Origin: Temnothorax longispinosus
Taxonomy: Eukaryota; Arthropoda; Insecta; Hymenoptera; Formicidae
Assembly (NCBI RefSeq): GCF_030848805.1
Contig: NC_092360.1
Coordinates: forward strand, 9,672,001-9,736,000
Reading direction: 5' to 3'
Length of the DNA stretch: 64,000 bases
A program made the translations under genes and the position numbers. A model generated the notes under the pieces. That model saw nothing but the letters and a program-made list of their open reading frames with translations, ran no database searches and was not told the DNA's origin. Below are positions 34,125 to 47,639 of this stretch, in pieces. Each line of letters starts with the position of its first letter. Within the stretch, counting starts at the first letter, position 1.

Positions 34125-37100
34125 AAGTAATAAAGATCTGGTTCTCTCATATGTTTCAACTTCTCCTTCCGTGTAACCTTGGATTGTTTTAAGGCCACTT
34201 TGAAAGAGACTGTTGAATCTGAATTTTTGTACTTTTATGGTATTGCAACAAAAAAAATTAATGTTCCATTTAAAAGACGCAAGCTAACTCTCATAATAAC
34301 CTTGAAAAATTCAGAAGTCTTTTGCATTATCGCAAATTTTACATATAAAAATTATATAAAAAATTATAAAAGAAGCTTTTCTTATATTTTTTCTTTTATA
34401 TTTTACTATCTAGCAATCTTAAGAAAATTGTTTAGACAGTTGGGCGCTTGTCTAGAACTCTATAGAAATATTTTGTGTGTGCGCACATACATTATACATA
34501 TACTTTATTAAATTTTTTAATATACGTACCCTCAACGTTTAATGCATGTTAAAATAAACTTTTCAAAGATATTTACTTGAAAAAAAAAAAAAAAAAATTG
34601 ATAGATGCATACAGCTGTATAAAATTGCAAATTCATCCGATATGCTATGTTATATTGACGGAAATTTGTTTAAAAATTCTTGCTGTCGCAATGCAAAATA
34701 CATTCGTGTATTGCATGAAATACGTGTATCTAGCGAATTAGTTACATGTAATCCGCATTTGGAGTCATTTGATAATATTGCGCAATTTGATCAATTGCTT
34801 CTACCGTCTTATACGAAGTTTCCATTAAAATTAAAGCATATTTAACGCGTTTGGAAAGGGATAAAACACATTATCCGTTAATTGTATTACGTAAATCAAA
34901 ATTTACAATAGCGAAGCGCGTTTTAAATTTATTAATAAGATAGAACTGGTTACAAAATTCGCGGAATCAGTCATAGATCGAATGATATTTCAACTACCTG
35001 TTTGTGAATGATTAATTGTATTTACTTCTTATTGTGTCTACTTTGACGTTATTTTTTCTCCATTTTCGTACATTTCTTTTGTTCATAATCTCGTCACACA
35101 TTATTACTAATATTATTGCATTATTGTTATCACTGTTATTGTTACAACTGTTCGTTAAATTTTTTCCTGACATATATTGATATCCTCGCCATCTAAAATG
35201 CATATTTTTTGCTATCCCTTACGAAAAAATTAATACAACACCGAGATTAAAATTATGTTGCATATTACGCAGAAAATTACACATGCATATAAACATCACG
35301 TGAGCGCGATAGCACGACATCGTAAATTGATTATAACGACTAATACAATCAGGACCGGTTTATTTTTTACTTCCTAATCTACATACCTAACATTAACATA
35401 AAGACACGGATTTTTATTTGCGTCACACCTACAATTCAGTCTCTATCTAACAACGTTACAAACGTGATTTTTCTTCTGGAAATCGTGTAACGTGTTTCGT
35501 TATTAAAAGCAAAATATGTATTTCTTATCCTTTACATACGCGTTGATAGTTAATTTAAAGGAAACGACGTTTAAATGACGAAAGCTATAATTTCAAAATC
35601 CGTATCATTTGATAAACAGTCATATTGTAATCATGTTTCATATTAATTAATATTTTCACATGAGAAATTATTAATGAATAATCAAGCTAGCTATCTTTCT
35701 TATTAAAATTTCAACGAAAGAAAAATAACGCACGGACGCTTTTGAACAAACAATTATGTAACATTTATTCGTTATTTGTTCCTACGTGATAATAATATAT
35801 CCTAGAAAAATACCATGAAAAATACTACATACGTACATATATACTGGAGAGTTATTCGATAATAAAACTTATCGATAACATCGATAGATTCAAGTGAATG
35901 TTCCGTTATGACTTTATGAATTGTATGTTATCTTATTTGCATATAGACAGGATATCGTTAATTTTGTTATGAATTTAAATCGCAATCGATTCCTGCTTGC
36001 GTAAGAATTTTTTTTCTTCATAGTAGAACAAAGATGTTTTTCAGAGATTGCTACAACAGCTTCTATAACAGTCAATTGCTGTAGCAAGTTAACAATTAAA
36101 GATAAAGAAAACATTTTTACTTAAAAGCTTAACCGCCAAAATTTATATATCATTATTTTATTTATTTTCTTGAGTTACAAGTATAATTGTTGTAAAATAA
36201 ATATAACTATTAATATTATATTTTTCGTTAACAAGATAATTAAAGTAGAAATATCATATATAAGCAAAGGTTAAGCATTAAATAAATTGCAATGACTCAT
36301 TTGTATGCAGTTGTAGCAAGGTATGGATGAATGAAGGCCACGCGAAAGTCGTTCTATTCACATTATTTCAATACATAGATACGTAACGACATTTGATCTC
36401 GTTTACTTGATCTTGCGTTAAAACAGCATTGACCTCACACATGAAAAGCTATGCGAGATATGTTTTCTTTTTTCATAATATAAAAATTATAGTAAATTTT
36501 ATATATATATATTTTTACTATATATAAAATAACGAAACATATGGTTAAGAAAATAGGAATCATTATGTTATTTTTTTATATCAATTTTAATATTATATTA
36601 ACTTGTTTATGCGGAAATTCAGATGATGCATTACAACGTGGAATTTCATCACTTTATAAGAAGTCATCAACCATGACGAAAGGAATATATGAGAGAGAGA
36701 AAGAAAGAGAGGCGGGAAGAAGAAAAAAACTTGTACATTTATGGTAAAAACTGACGAGCGAATATACTTAGATACTTTGATACATTGGAAAATCCTTCCA
36801 GAACGTCATGTTTTAAAGATAAAAAAACTTGTTATGCGCGTGGGAGTACAAGTTGCAGAATCAGATATACCTAATGAGTCTGTGATAATGGGTCTGTAAA
36901 TATATACACAGAATAATGATTTAACGGGTTCTTTCTTGACTAGTCTAGTTTATTGCATATAATTACGCGTGACTGAATCGAGCCCACCGCGGTTGTGTAA
37001 TTATGGAAAATCATATATACGCATTATTCAACAGCAAAAGATACTTCGCAGACCGGTCCTACGATTTTAATGTCGTCTAGCATAATGTTATTAATTATAA

Positions 37101-39900
37101 CTGATACAATAATGTCAACGATGCATTGAAATAGATAGAATTCTTGACGTCCTTTTATTCGCGACATACGATTTAAGCGCCTGCAGTCTTCCTCGTGTGA
37201 AACACGTTCGCGATCGCAATACACATTTTTTGTATAGGTGTTACGTAAAATAATTATTCCAGGAAAGCCAATATTTTATGTTTCGTGATTTAAAATTTAC
37301 TTTGCGCGCTCTATAATTTGCATCGGATTTCAATATAAAATTCTCTGTTTACAATTTTATATGTGATACATAAAACATTTGACAAATAAAAAAAATATAT
37401 ATTAAATACGCACAGTATAAATAAAATTATAAACTTATTATTTTTATAATCCAAAATTTCTTGAAATTTGACGCTAATTATAGATTGTTTAAAATAGATT
37501 TTGGATGCGAGTATTAATGTGTGAAATATATGCGCAACTACGATTCATTTTTTTTTCACATATTACGTAAACGGTGTATATTCCAGCAACTTTCGACGTT
37601 TTACCTATTTCGTAAAAGTAAGATCGAGGAATCCCGTCGCGTAAGCGCTGCGCGCTGATCGGTATCCTCGATCCAATCAGAAATAGATCTTCGATTACGC
37701 GCATGAATATCATTCCCGTCTAAAAGGGGACTCTTCTCTCAGGTTTTCCTGGTTTCCGTGAATTGAATTACAGAAGGAAAATTTATTACGTGCGGTCGAA
37801 TGTAAAGTGAGAGTGTATGATAATTCCGCGGAATGCACCGCAAGAAGATGCGGTAATGTCGACGATATCTTTGTACTCGCCTCTTGCTTCGATCACGTCC
37901 ATGTGAGTCATTGGCACACCCGAATTCTTACGAATTCCTTGGGACAGCTGGTTACGTAGTGTTACGTATAGTGTTACGTTAATTCCATAAAAACAAATAG
38001 AAAGTCAAACTTGAATGATTAAGGAAACGTAATTATATGTCTCCCGATAAAAGAGTCCCCAAAAAAGTGATTCTAAGACGAATGACGTTCACTAATATTA
38101 CAAATGCGATTGTGGCAGCATTTCCGTAGCACGGTGAATGTCAAAATAAGCATCATGTTGCCCTCAAAAGTCGAATCGACTGGATATCCTTGGGACTCCC
38201 ATAATACGACATATATTCGATCTAATCGATTTGACGCACGTCTGCACCTGGCACGACATGTTAATATCAATTTAATATGCCGATACATATCGCAGAAATA
38301 TCGGTATTTATAAGTTTAAGAAAAATGTAATAAAAAAGTATATCTTACGACATATTTTATGTGTAACAATATATGGGAATATATGTATAAAAAATAATCA
38401 ATATTTCTCTTCTTTTCCTTGAAGAAAAAAAAAAGAAAAAAAAACTAAATAAAGCACGATTCAAATAATTACACTTTATTTGATAAATGAATTAATGCTT
38501 TGCTTGATGTGTAATAATTGGATTTCAACTGACAAATTCTTATAAAAGATTGAAGGATTGTTTACAAAGAAGGAATTTGATCGATGTATTTGAGTTCTAA
38601 TAAAAAACAATGACAAATCTTTCCAGCATGGATTCGTGAAATAAAAATTCTTGAAATATTATGAATACAATTCTGTAATGAATTATTCTGTTCAAAATTG
38701 AAAGAATATTAACGACTATTAATACTACGCACAATATAATAACTGTCTATAAAATAAATGACTGTTAAAGTTTATCATGTGTTATTATTTATCAATTGTT
38801 ACCAAAATACTCAGCAAAATTTGCAATCATCAAAACGAACAATACCTACTGGAAAGTACTTCTCAAAGAAGAAGAGGTTCGTAAATCATGTATCGTTTTT
38901 TATAGTAATCTCCATAGATCCGTTTTGTTATTTACGTACATGCAGATAAGTCTGTTCGAACGATCAGGCATTTGCAAAACTCGTAAATTCAACACATTCA
39001 TGAGTGCGCAAAAAATCGTTTTCTAGTTAGGAAAAAAAGAAAGACGCGCAACTCAAAAGCAGACTGAATAAACGCAAAGCGCAAAGCGATTTTGCGATAG
39101 AGCGATAATAAAAATAATAACATTATGGCTTTGTTGAATATTCGGCTGCATTAAAGAACGCAAAATACTATCGAAATAATATTTTGTAATTGTTCATTTT
39201 CACAAAGCTTTCGCCGCTGATCGCCAATATTTTTCTCACGTTTTTCTTTCACTGTCAAGCATTATAGTTATTATGAACAATCTTTTACAAAATTTTGAAC
39301 CAGACTCTTTAAAAAAAAATGGTTTTTTATTCTTTATCTTTAAATCTTGCTAATTCATAATAAATTGGTTGAAGTTAAAATTGTCGTCAGAGATGAAATC
39401 CATGTTTGATCAAAAGATAAAATTCTAATCTCTATAAATCTCTGCGCTGCATACATGTGCATCTGGGTCAATTTAAAATTAGCTTATTTTCGAAAACATC
39501 AGACTGCTACTTTTCATATACTACTAGATGCTTATAAAAAATCGATAAAACAAAATTCTCAAAGATGATAAGATTGACTTCATCGTTCATACATCGACGC
39601 TCACATAATTCATTCATATAATTCATAAATGAGATATCGCGCGCCGGAATGTGAACGTTCGGTTTAAAAATGGCAGAGAGAATTCCCTACGTTAGGAGAT
39701 CGTCAATTGCGGTTTTCTATGAATTTCCTGCTATTTACTTACGCGTCCTTCGCGGAAGCTGACGATCAACGTCAAGAAAAAGGATCGGACGCCTGTTGAG
39801 AGCGGGAAACTTGTTAATAAAAATCGTCGGAATTACGAGCCTGTTCGACTGTTCTTTATCCCGCCCCCACTCGCGTATGCCAGCAGAGAGGCGAGAGTAG
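34125..39900. other. Intergenic DNA, no gene recognised
   Basis: Mostly AT-rich. A poly(A) run lies at about 34579-34597. A small inverted repeat (GATCGAGGA / TCCTCGATC) lies at 37632-37673, within a GC-richer patch that also holds a minus-strand frame (37489-37713). The frames at 34179-34511 and 36541-36747 are A/T-biased and unsupported. Nothing recognisable as RNA genes. Confidence 0.45.
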
Positions 39901-40034
39901 AAATATAAACACACCATCCGTAGGTTGTGTCGTGAAATCGTTGATTCCGACCGCGACGATCGTTCAGATCGTGTGAATTAAGCGTTGAAAGTGTTCGTTC
40001 GAACTGAAAGTGCTTTTGGGAAGATATCGCGAAG
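39890..40034 (+). promoter_or_regulatory. Probable promoter and 5' leader of the acid phosphatase gene
   Basis: A TATA-like AATATAAAC at 39901-39909 is followed by a CG-richer leader that runs to the ATG at 40035 without another splice signal I would trust. Candidate initiators are GTTGATTCCG (about 39939) and TTCAGATC (about 39964). The exact transcription start is not resolved. Confidence 0.35.
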
Positions 40035-43000
40035 ATGTTTCTGACACTGTCAACGATTTTCACTGTATTTCTTAGCAGCCTCGCCGTGTCGGTCAATCCC
40101 GATGTGGAGCTGCAGCTGCTTCACGTGGTAAAGCTTTATCTGATTCTTTCAGAGGTATATAGGGAGTGTATGTGTGAAATTAGCGAGGATTATTTTTTTC
40201 GGAAGATTGTGTTTAAACAACGATATGAAAAATTCCTATTCTTTTTCAAAGATTTAACGCTTTCCTGATTTTTCACAAATATGCGATAGAATAACTACTT
40301 GGTATTCATTTTGTTTTAAAAAATGTGGAATAAGTGTTATTTCTACACTGTTTTATGGCACTGAAAAGCAAACACTTGCTTCGTGAATTACGCAGGTGCG
40401 AGTTCGATGCTGAGAGAAGTTTTCGAGAGAAATTAAAAGGTTAAGGGAAAACGATCCTTCGTGCGAGAGACAAGTAACAAAACATTTGCATTATCGCGAC
40501 CGTCTGTGTGGTGACAGTGATGATAACGGATGACGACGATATATAGCTTACATAAGTATATTCTGTTTTGAAGGTATTTCGCCACGGTGACAAAGTGCCC
40601 CATCGAGAGTTCCAAAATTACCCCAATGATCCGCATCGCGATCAGTCTTATCACCCAATGGGAAACGGTGGCTTAACCAATGTGAGTACAAATCACGGCG
40701 ATTAAAGTAAAATGTTACATCGTAATCAAATACTGCCAGTTCAATTGTGTGATTCAATCGTTCAGAAACATCATATATTGTGACGTATTATCTTCGTACA
40801 TCTTCAATATTGTATGAACCAATAACGTATATTGAAGCGGATATTAGATCACGTGCTACTATTGAATTCCCGTTTATCACATAATTCTTATCTCTCTCTT
40901 ATCTTCCATCTCTTTTTTTTCGTCCTCTGCATGTTATGCAGGTATAAGCGTTGACCTTCATTTTCCAAAACCCCAGAAATCTTTTAATAACCTACGTAAA
41001 ATGAGAAATCAATTCCCTAGTTTTGCTGAGTAATCGTTATTTTTAATTAAAATTGAGAAAATAATTCGATCTAAAAGAGTCCATGTAATTTTCCAATATC
41101 CGGCTTTTCGAAATCTGTTCAACTCAAAGTTCTTTTTCGTGCAATTAGCAAGGCAAGATGCGAGAGTACAAAATCGGGACGATGCTGCGCGAGAGATACG
41201 ATCAATATTTCGGACCGGATTATTGGCCGACCAAGATCTATGCCCGATCTACGGAGGTCCCGCGGACCCAGATGTCTCTCCAGTTAGTTCTGGCGGGATT
41301 ATTCCCGCCCTCCGAGAAGCAAACCTGGAATCCGCACTTGCCCTGGATTCCGTCATGGACGTACTTCGTGCCGTACAAGACTGACAACCTCTTGTTTCCG
41401 CATTACTGCTATCGGTGAGTAACTTCACAGGGAATTGTTCACAAGGACCTAATAACAGGATTGACGATTCTCTTTTCCCTTCGGTCTCCTTTCACCGATC
41501 TTCTTTTATGCGAACGTTTGAGATATTTTTGTTTCCCTTCTTTTTGTCTTGTATTCAACTACTTTATCTTTATATTGCAAAATAAAAAAAAGATCCGGAA
41601 AGAAAAGAAGGACAAGATTTAACCATCTTAATGTGTTCTGCTTGTGCGCGCATGTTTTATACAAAAAACTCTAATAATATCCGAATCTATGAGATCATTC
41701 CCAACTTTTATTTTTTAGATATAGAGAAGAATATCAACGGTTCCTTCAGCGAGAGAGTGCAAAAGAGATGATCAATAAGTACAAGAATGTAATGGACTAT
41801 TTGACGGATCACACTGGTAAACTAATTAATGATACGGATACAGTTGGTCATTTGTATAATCTACTGAAAGAGGAGGTAAGTGAATATTCCGATAGAGTGA
41901 TAAATTTAAAATATTTGTTTTTTCATCGTTTGAATTTTCACCGTATAACCATTTTTAGGCTGCACAAAATTTGACGCTGCCAAGATGGACTCAGAATGTT
42001 TTCCCGAGTCCGATGATAGAAATGATAGAGTTGGACTTCAAACTTCGATCATACACAAAAACCTTGAAGAGATTAAACGGAGGTTGGTACTTCTCTACCG
42101 CACAGAAAGTCCCTGATATATATCAGCAAGCTCTAATAACGGATTTTATTTATCTTAAAGAAATATGAAAATCAGTTTAAAATTATATCTTTGTGATACA
42201 ATATAAAAGTCATGTTTTTTTTTTTTCGAGAATTAAATAACCGCGTCAGAATTTTGCTTGATGGCAAAATCAAAACTATAAATACTATTAAAATAAAGCA
42301 ATTTGATGCATTTATTCTCAAGGAAATATATACAATACATAAGATGTGCAAAATGCATATTTTCATTTGTTGATTCTAAAAAAATAGACGGAAATATCAG
42401 ATGTGCAATTATTCTATACTCTATATCTTGTATAAATTCAGTCTGTATTCGAGTTCATAAGACGTCAATGTAAAGTACGCGTTGCTGCGAGAAGAAGTTA
42501 TTTCCAACATTTCCTTTAAAACTTAAAGGAGAGAAGAGCAATATTCATCTTAAGATCAGATCTCCATATTTCTTAGGTATTCTTGTAAAACTTTGCCACA
42601 GGTAGAAAGTATTTGTAACTCGGAAACAATGCGTTTTTTCGGATTTACAACCATACAACTTTATTTATTGTCTTTAAAACAAATGGAATATGCTATTCGA
42701 TAATCTATTTCAGGGATATCTTGCATTTTTTACTTCATGATTTACAAAATAAAACCACTAAATAGAAATAAATTGTTTGTTCCGCCAATAAATGATTAAA
42801 ACAGAAATGTTTATTATTTTAAACATTTCTGTTAAAACCACTAAAATTTAATTATAAACTTTAATTATAATCGGTGTCTCTATGCACACAGGTATACTAC
42901 TTCGCAAAATGGTGGATGATATTCAGGAACACCGAGCGGGAAAATCGATACGCGACAGAAAAGCTTTCCTATTTGGCGCACACGAAGTCAATGTGGCTTC

Positions 43001-43633
43001 CCTTGCCTATGCTTTAGGAACGAATGAACCAGCGGTACCATCTTATGGTGCCACAATTATTCTAGAAACTCTTCGGGACAAGAAGGGAGTTTACTATATT
43101 CGGGTAAATGATATTTCATGCAACAAATAAACTTAGGAATTATATTGATCTACAAAATAATATATTTCCAATTAAGGACAATTGATGATAAATCTACTTT
43201 CTGCGAATAGCAATTCAAGAAAAGACTTGGTTTTATTTTTGTAACTTGTGTTAAATTGTATATTACATTTTTTTATAACTTGTATTATATCTTCTCCATT
43301 TTTATCATTATTATATTTCTATTAGTAGCGCTTGATATTAGAAATTTATCTTTCGCGTATCTTTCTCCGCAGGTCTTACTATGGACTGGCGTTACGGAAC
43401 AATTGATCGTACAGACAATCCCAGGCTGCGCGGAGATATGTCCCTTTGAGGATTTCCTCAACATTGTGAAGGACATTCTGCCGAGTGACGACGAATATTA
43501 CTGTCGGCGGGAGGATCTTAAGCCAAACGCGCATCATCGATCGTCGGCGGATTGTATCGCTGATAACGGATCTTGGTGGTACATCTTTCTCACCGTTCTC
43601 CTTACGTTCACGTCCAAATTCACGCAAAAGTGA
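40035..43633 (+). CDS. Secreted histidine acid phosphatase (venom acid phosphatase Acph-1-like)
   Basis: Branch-2 histidine phosphatase, which hydrolyses phosphate monoesters at acid pH in lysosomes or secretions. Insect homologues are usually labelled venom or testicular acid phosphatase; venom function cannot be inferred here. Coding exons: 40035-40127, 40574-40681, 41149-41414, 41719-41875, 41959-42082, 42892-43103, 43373-43633. All phases agree, and 1221 bases give 406 residues, normal for the family. Residues 1-19 form a signal peptide. The catalytic RHG motif (RHGDKVP, about residue 34) follows at once. RSTEVPRTQMS lies near 100, and the second catalytic histidine near 290 is in GAHEVNVASL. 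Conserved cysteines include PGCAEICPF. Two usual residues differ: Lys replaces the second Arg of RHGxR, and Glu follows the second His in place of Asp. The C-terminus ends in a short hydrophobic stretch (WWYIFLTVLLTF), suggesting a membrane anchor or GPI signal. Confidence 0.95.
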
Positions 43634-46600
43634 TTTTTATAAATGCAGCTAGAATTCGACATGTTTATTCTTTCTTTTCCATTCTTTTCGCGGAAAGAGA
43701 TAAGAGCAGAGATACGTGGCCTTAAGTTAAAGGGAAATAGTTGCGAAAATAATCGACGCGGCACGCGTTCTGAGTTCTGACCGATATCTATATCGGAAAT
43801 ACTTCGCCGAACTATGAGAGCGTTCGGAAAGCCCAACGAAGTTGCGGCTATGCGTTTCGCTGCACGTGCTGCGGTTACTGCGTTGATACCTACATTTTAC
43901 CGCACGCGTTGTTACATTGTTGTGTTTAACACGGACCACTGTACATATGTAAATAGCTATCGCTATATATTGATTTAATAGTAGACGACATCATAATTTA
44001 GAAACGTCTCTCGCTCATAAACGCGTATTATCAAGAATGAGGGGGGGGGGACCTTTCAAAATCGACGTAGGTCTTGATCGATCATAGACGTCCGTAATTA
44101 AATGTCATCGATAAAAATCATCAGCAATACCCTATGATATTTTTCCATTGGCATATTATAAGCATCCAGAAGGCACATCACTATTCAATATAGCATTTAT
44201 TTTAAATAACATTTATTTATAATCATGCGTAAAGAGATTAATTATCGATACAAATCAAGTATCAATAAATCAATGAAAGACTTCCAAATGTGTTCTCTGT
44301 TCGTCTTTATATATAGCGCATACGTAATACACTTCACAGTATCATGCGAAAAACAAAAGAGATATAATAAGTTTCCTTCACATCATATTAAATAATCAAA
44401 GTAATGAAGTTTTCATAAAGATCTGGCAGCAGAATAGTACAGTGACCCAGAGATGTAAAAAATAAATGACAGTTTGACAGGTATTTTAATATCTCAGATA
44501 GAGCGTAAATCGGATTAAATTCTCCATTTGGCGAAATTGGAGCAAATTTGATTCCGAAATGAACGGATTGGCTCTCCTATTTTCGTCGAGGTGAAGAGTT
44601 CAAGAACCTGAAAAAAGTGCAATCGAAGATCCGGTCTCCGCGTAGAGTCGCGAGATGGAAATAGACACCGCTGCTTCGATCGACACGTTCGTCGCATTGA
44701 TATAGAACGCCGTTAAAATTGCAAAGAGAAAAGAGCGATTTTTGTCCCTTTGCGTGTAACGCGCGATATTTAATATACACGTTTGATAGCGCGCTAAATT
44801 ATTAGCGGAGAACGTTTGAGAAACACTGCCGCCGCGATTCGCGCGCGAACCTCCGCCGTCGTTTTTCTGTTCTGCATGGAATCGAGGTATCTCGACGCAG
44901 ATACGCGCATCAAGAGGGGTCCCTGCACTTTCGTCACGGTGATTCACCTTCCGTGGCGAAACTACGGATGCGTGCGCACCTGGGATGCACTCGTCAAGAA
45001 GCATGTTTCGTATCAAATGCGTTATTTACATAACGACGGTTCTTAAGAGCACGCTGCCACAGTGCGGTGTCATCGGACAAATGACACGCTTGTTCCATTG
45101 TGCTCTTCTGTCATCAAAGAAGTTATTAATGCAACAAAATTGTGGATTAAAACGGTATGAAATATTAATAGCCGCGACTCTTGTCCGATTTGTAAGTAGC
45201 AAGTGTTATTCATATTAATGATGATAATTGCGGACTATAAATATAAAACTCTATAAATTATAAAATGAAATATATTTGTTCGACTCAAATTTTTTACGAC
45301 TGTGGCTATACTCTGTATTTTTATTCTCTACGTATTACATTGGATACTAAATTCAATTTTACACGATCTTATTACGGATTCGCGATTCTCTAACAAAACC
45401 ACTCGGGCGGCAGAGCGTTTAGCTAAGGAAAACCCTTTTGGGTATGATTGCGAACATAATTTCCCACCTCTGGCATATAGTCCAGTGTGCTCTGTACTAT
45501 TGGATAAACGCTGCAAGTAACCGCCGTGCTGATTTATACGAAACAGTATGCATAGTATGTAAGTACGCCGTTCAATTTGAATAATTAATAGTGTGGAATC
45601 ACTAAAGCTTGGGATTTGAATGGCTCGTCAACGCGATCAATAATCAGTTTGCTGCTCGTATTTGCTCGCCAAAGTACTTTAAGCATGTAACGAGAACTTT
45701 TAATTTTGAATCTAACAAAATTTTAATTGTTCGAGAAGCTTGTAGCAATTTTTAAAGAGAAATAAAAGACAGAATATTTATGTCATTCGATCTTGCATCT
45801 TTACGCGCAGTAATGTTTGTATCGTTTTTTTTTTTCGACGATCTTCTATCAATTCTTCGGGTAGTTTAAAATTCCTATTTCCTCAGAACTTTCTATTTTT
45901 CTAGGCGAAAAACTGGTCTTGTAAGAGTGAATTTTTAAAGTCTTTGCATGGATATCAAAGTTTTTACGTTAAAGGAATTCTGCGGAGATCGGAGTAGACG
46001 ATAATCGAAGCCTGTTTGATCTTGGGTGGATACATGGGTTGTTAGGATAGAACAGCCACACATAACGAGACCTTGTATTGCCATCTCGAGATTGTGGTAA
46101 AGATCCAACACGTTCAGCGTAGTACGCGGTTGATGATTACATCATTCTAGATTACGTTGACAGATAGGTACGCGTGTAAGCGTGTAGTTACGAGGCTGAG
46201 CACGTAAATTCTACGCAATATTGTTGATGAACTTTGTGCTTTGGTCGTAATTAAAAAATTATTGTGGCCTCAAGATTGTCTTATTAGAATTTTCAATACT
46301 AATTGATGATAGGTATATGCTATTAAAGTATATGTCCGGTCGCAGGATATCATGCACACACATCCTGTGCGTTAAAAATAGCCCATAATTAAATAATTTT
46401 TTTTTAAGTATGTTAACATTAAAAATTTTTCGTGACACTAGAAGAGTTAATCATATGTTAATAAGAGAAATTTTGTGATGTGTGTTAGTCTTCCTTCTCG
46501 AGTCGTTCATGAATGACACAAATGGTGAACGCGCGACGTTCAGGAGTATGCGTATACCTCATTGAGAAAGACGGTAAATCATAAGAGTATAAAGGTGAAG

Positions 46601-47440
46601 GTGTGGGAATGCATACCACCGATGAACGGCAGGTAATGTCCTCTCAAGGTAAGAGTTTCTCAATAGGCACGCGATTGTTAAGTGGCAGAGACAGATATGG
46701 CAACGGCGAAGAAGCATCGTGAAGAATTTCCCGTTTACATTAAGCGAATTTCACCGCAGCGCATATTTATTCTTTAAATAACTTCAATAATTTGGTCAAT
46801 TACCGGCAAATAGACGAATATGAATGTTCATCAACGAGCTCTAATTTTCTTTATTTTGTTAATTATATAAATTAAAAAGTAAAGATAAAATTAATATAAT
46901 TAATGGTAATTTTATTATTTGCTACATGATAAACAAATAAATGTTGGAAAATAGTAAAAAGATATAAACATAATTAATATTCTATCTGATAATTATTTTA
47001 GTTAACTGTTAACAGTCAATATTTAACTAATGAAAACTTAAACACAAATCATAATTAATACTGTCTGTTATTAAAATACCGAATATTATTAAAATATACA
47101 ATTTACATGAAATATTGTATCATAAGGATATCTATATTCGCTCACCGGCTCGTATTAATATACTCTTAAATTTATCAATTTTAATTTTTCTAAAACAAAC
47201 CAATTTTTATTTTCTATTATTTTCTAATTATTTTAGTTTATTCTCGACTGTAAATATCACCAGCAATTGCTATTAATACAAATCTTCCTAATTAACACGA
47301 TTAAATCGAATAATTTCTTACCTCTTCGTTTTCGTATTTTTTTTCTATATGTATAATAAAAAATATGTATATAGATATCTATATATATATAATGAATTTT
47401 TCATACAATACTTTTATGTAAAATACATCTTGAGAAAGAA
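43634..47440. other. Intergenic DNA after the acid phosphatase gene
   Basis: A run of ten G residues lies at 44041-44050. AATAAA signals at about 44272 and 44460 could serve the phosphatase gene. CG-richer patches at 43700-43900 and 44500-45060 carry overlapping frames on both strands without domains. A plus-strand frame at 45269-45520 has a hydrophobic start and a cysteine-bearing tail (GYDCEHNFPPLAYSPVC) but no ATG or convincing acceptor, so I leave it uncalled. 46470-46680 contains TATA-like GTATAAAGG and donor-like words without a coding exon. Confidence 0.4.
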
Positions 47441-47445
47441 CTTAC

Positions 47446-47636
47446 CGTGAATCAACAACCCACCATACATTCCTTATAAACCTCTCTTGGCTACATTTTG
47501 CAAATAAAACATTCAATCCATTCCTACTACAAGCATTCCAATGGCTACCATTATCCTTCGTTGTGTTATCGAAGATCAAGGACAAAGTTTTGAGATTTGC
47601 GCGTGAAATACAATATTTCAAGTTGTACAAAGACAT
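47446..47636 (-). other. Possible first coding exon, minus strand
   Basis: On the minus strand an ATG at 47636 opens 191 bases (63 full codons) ending exactly at a strong donor (TCACG then GTAAGTTC). The encoded N-terminus starts MSLYNLKYCISRANLKTLS and is basic with few acids, compatible with a mitochondrial presequence. No adjacent second exon is seen on the minus strand down to 44.6 kb. The exon at 31964-32138 is phase-compatible. I do not recognise the protein; confidence rests on the ATG-to-donor structure. Confidence 0.35.
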
Positions 47637-47639
47637 CGC

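Noticed and set aside
41139..41384. Plus-strand frame overlapping acid phosphatase exon 3
   Set aside because: Alternative frame of the same exon; the frame containing YARSTEVPRTQMS is the one matching the phosphatase family.
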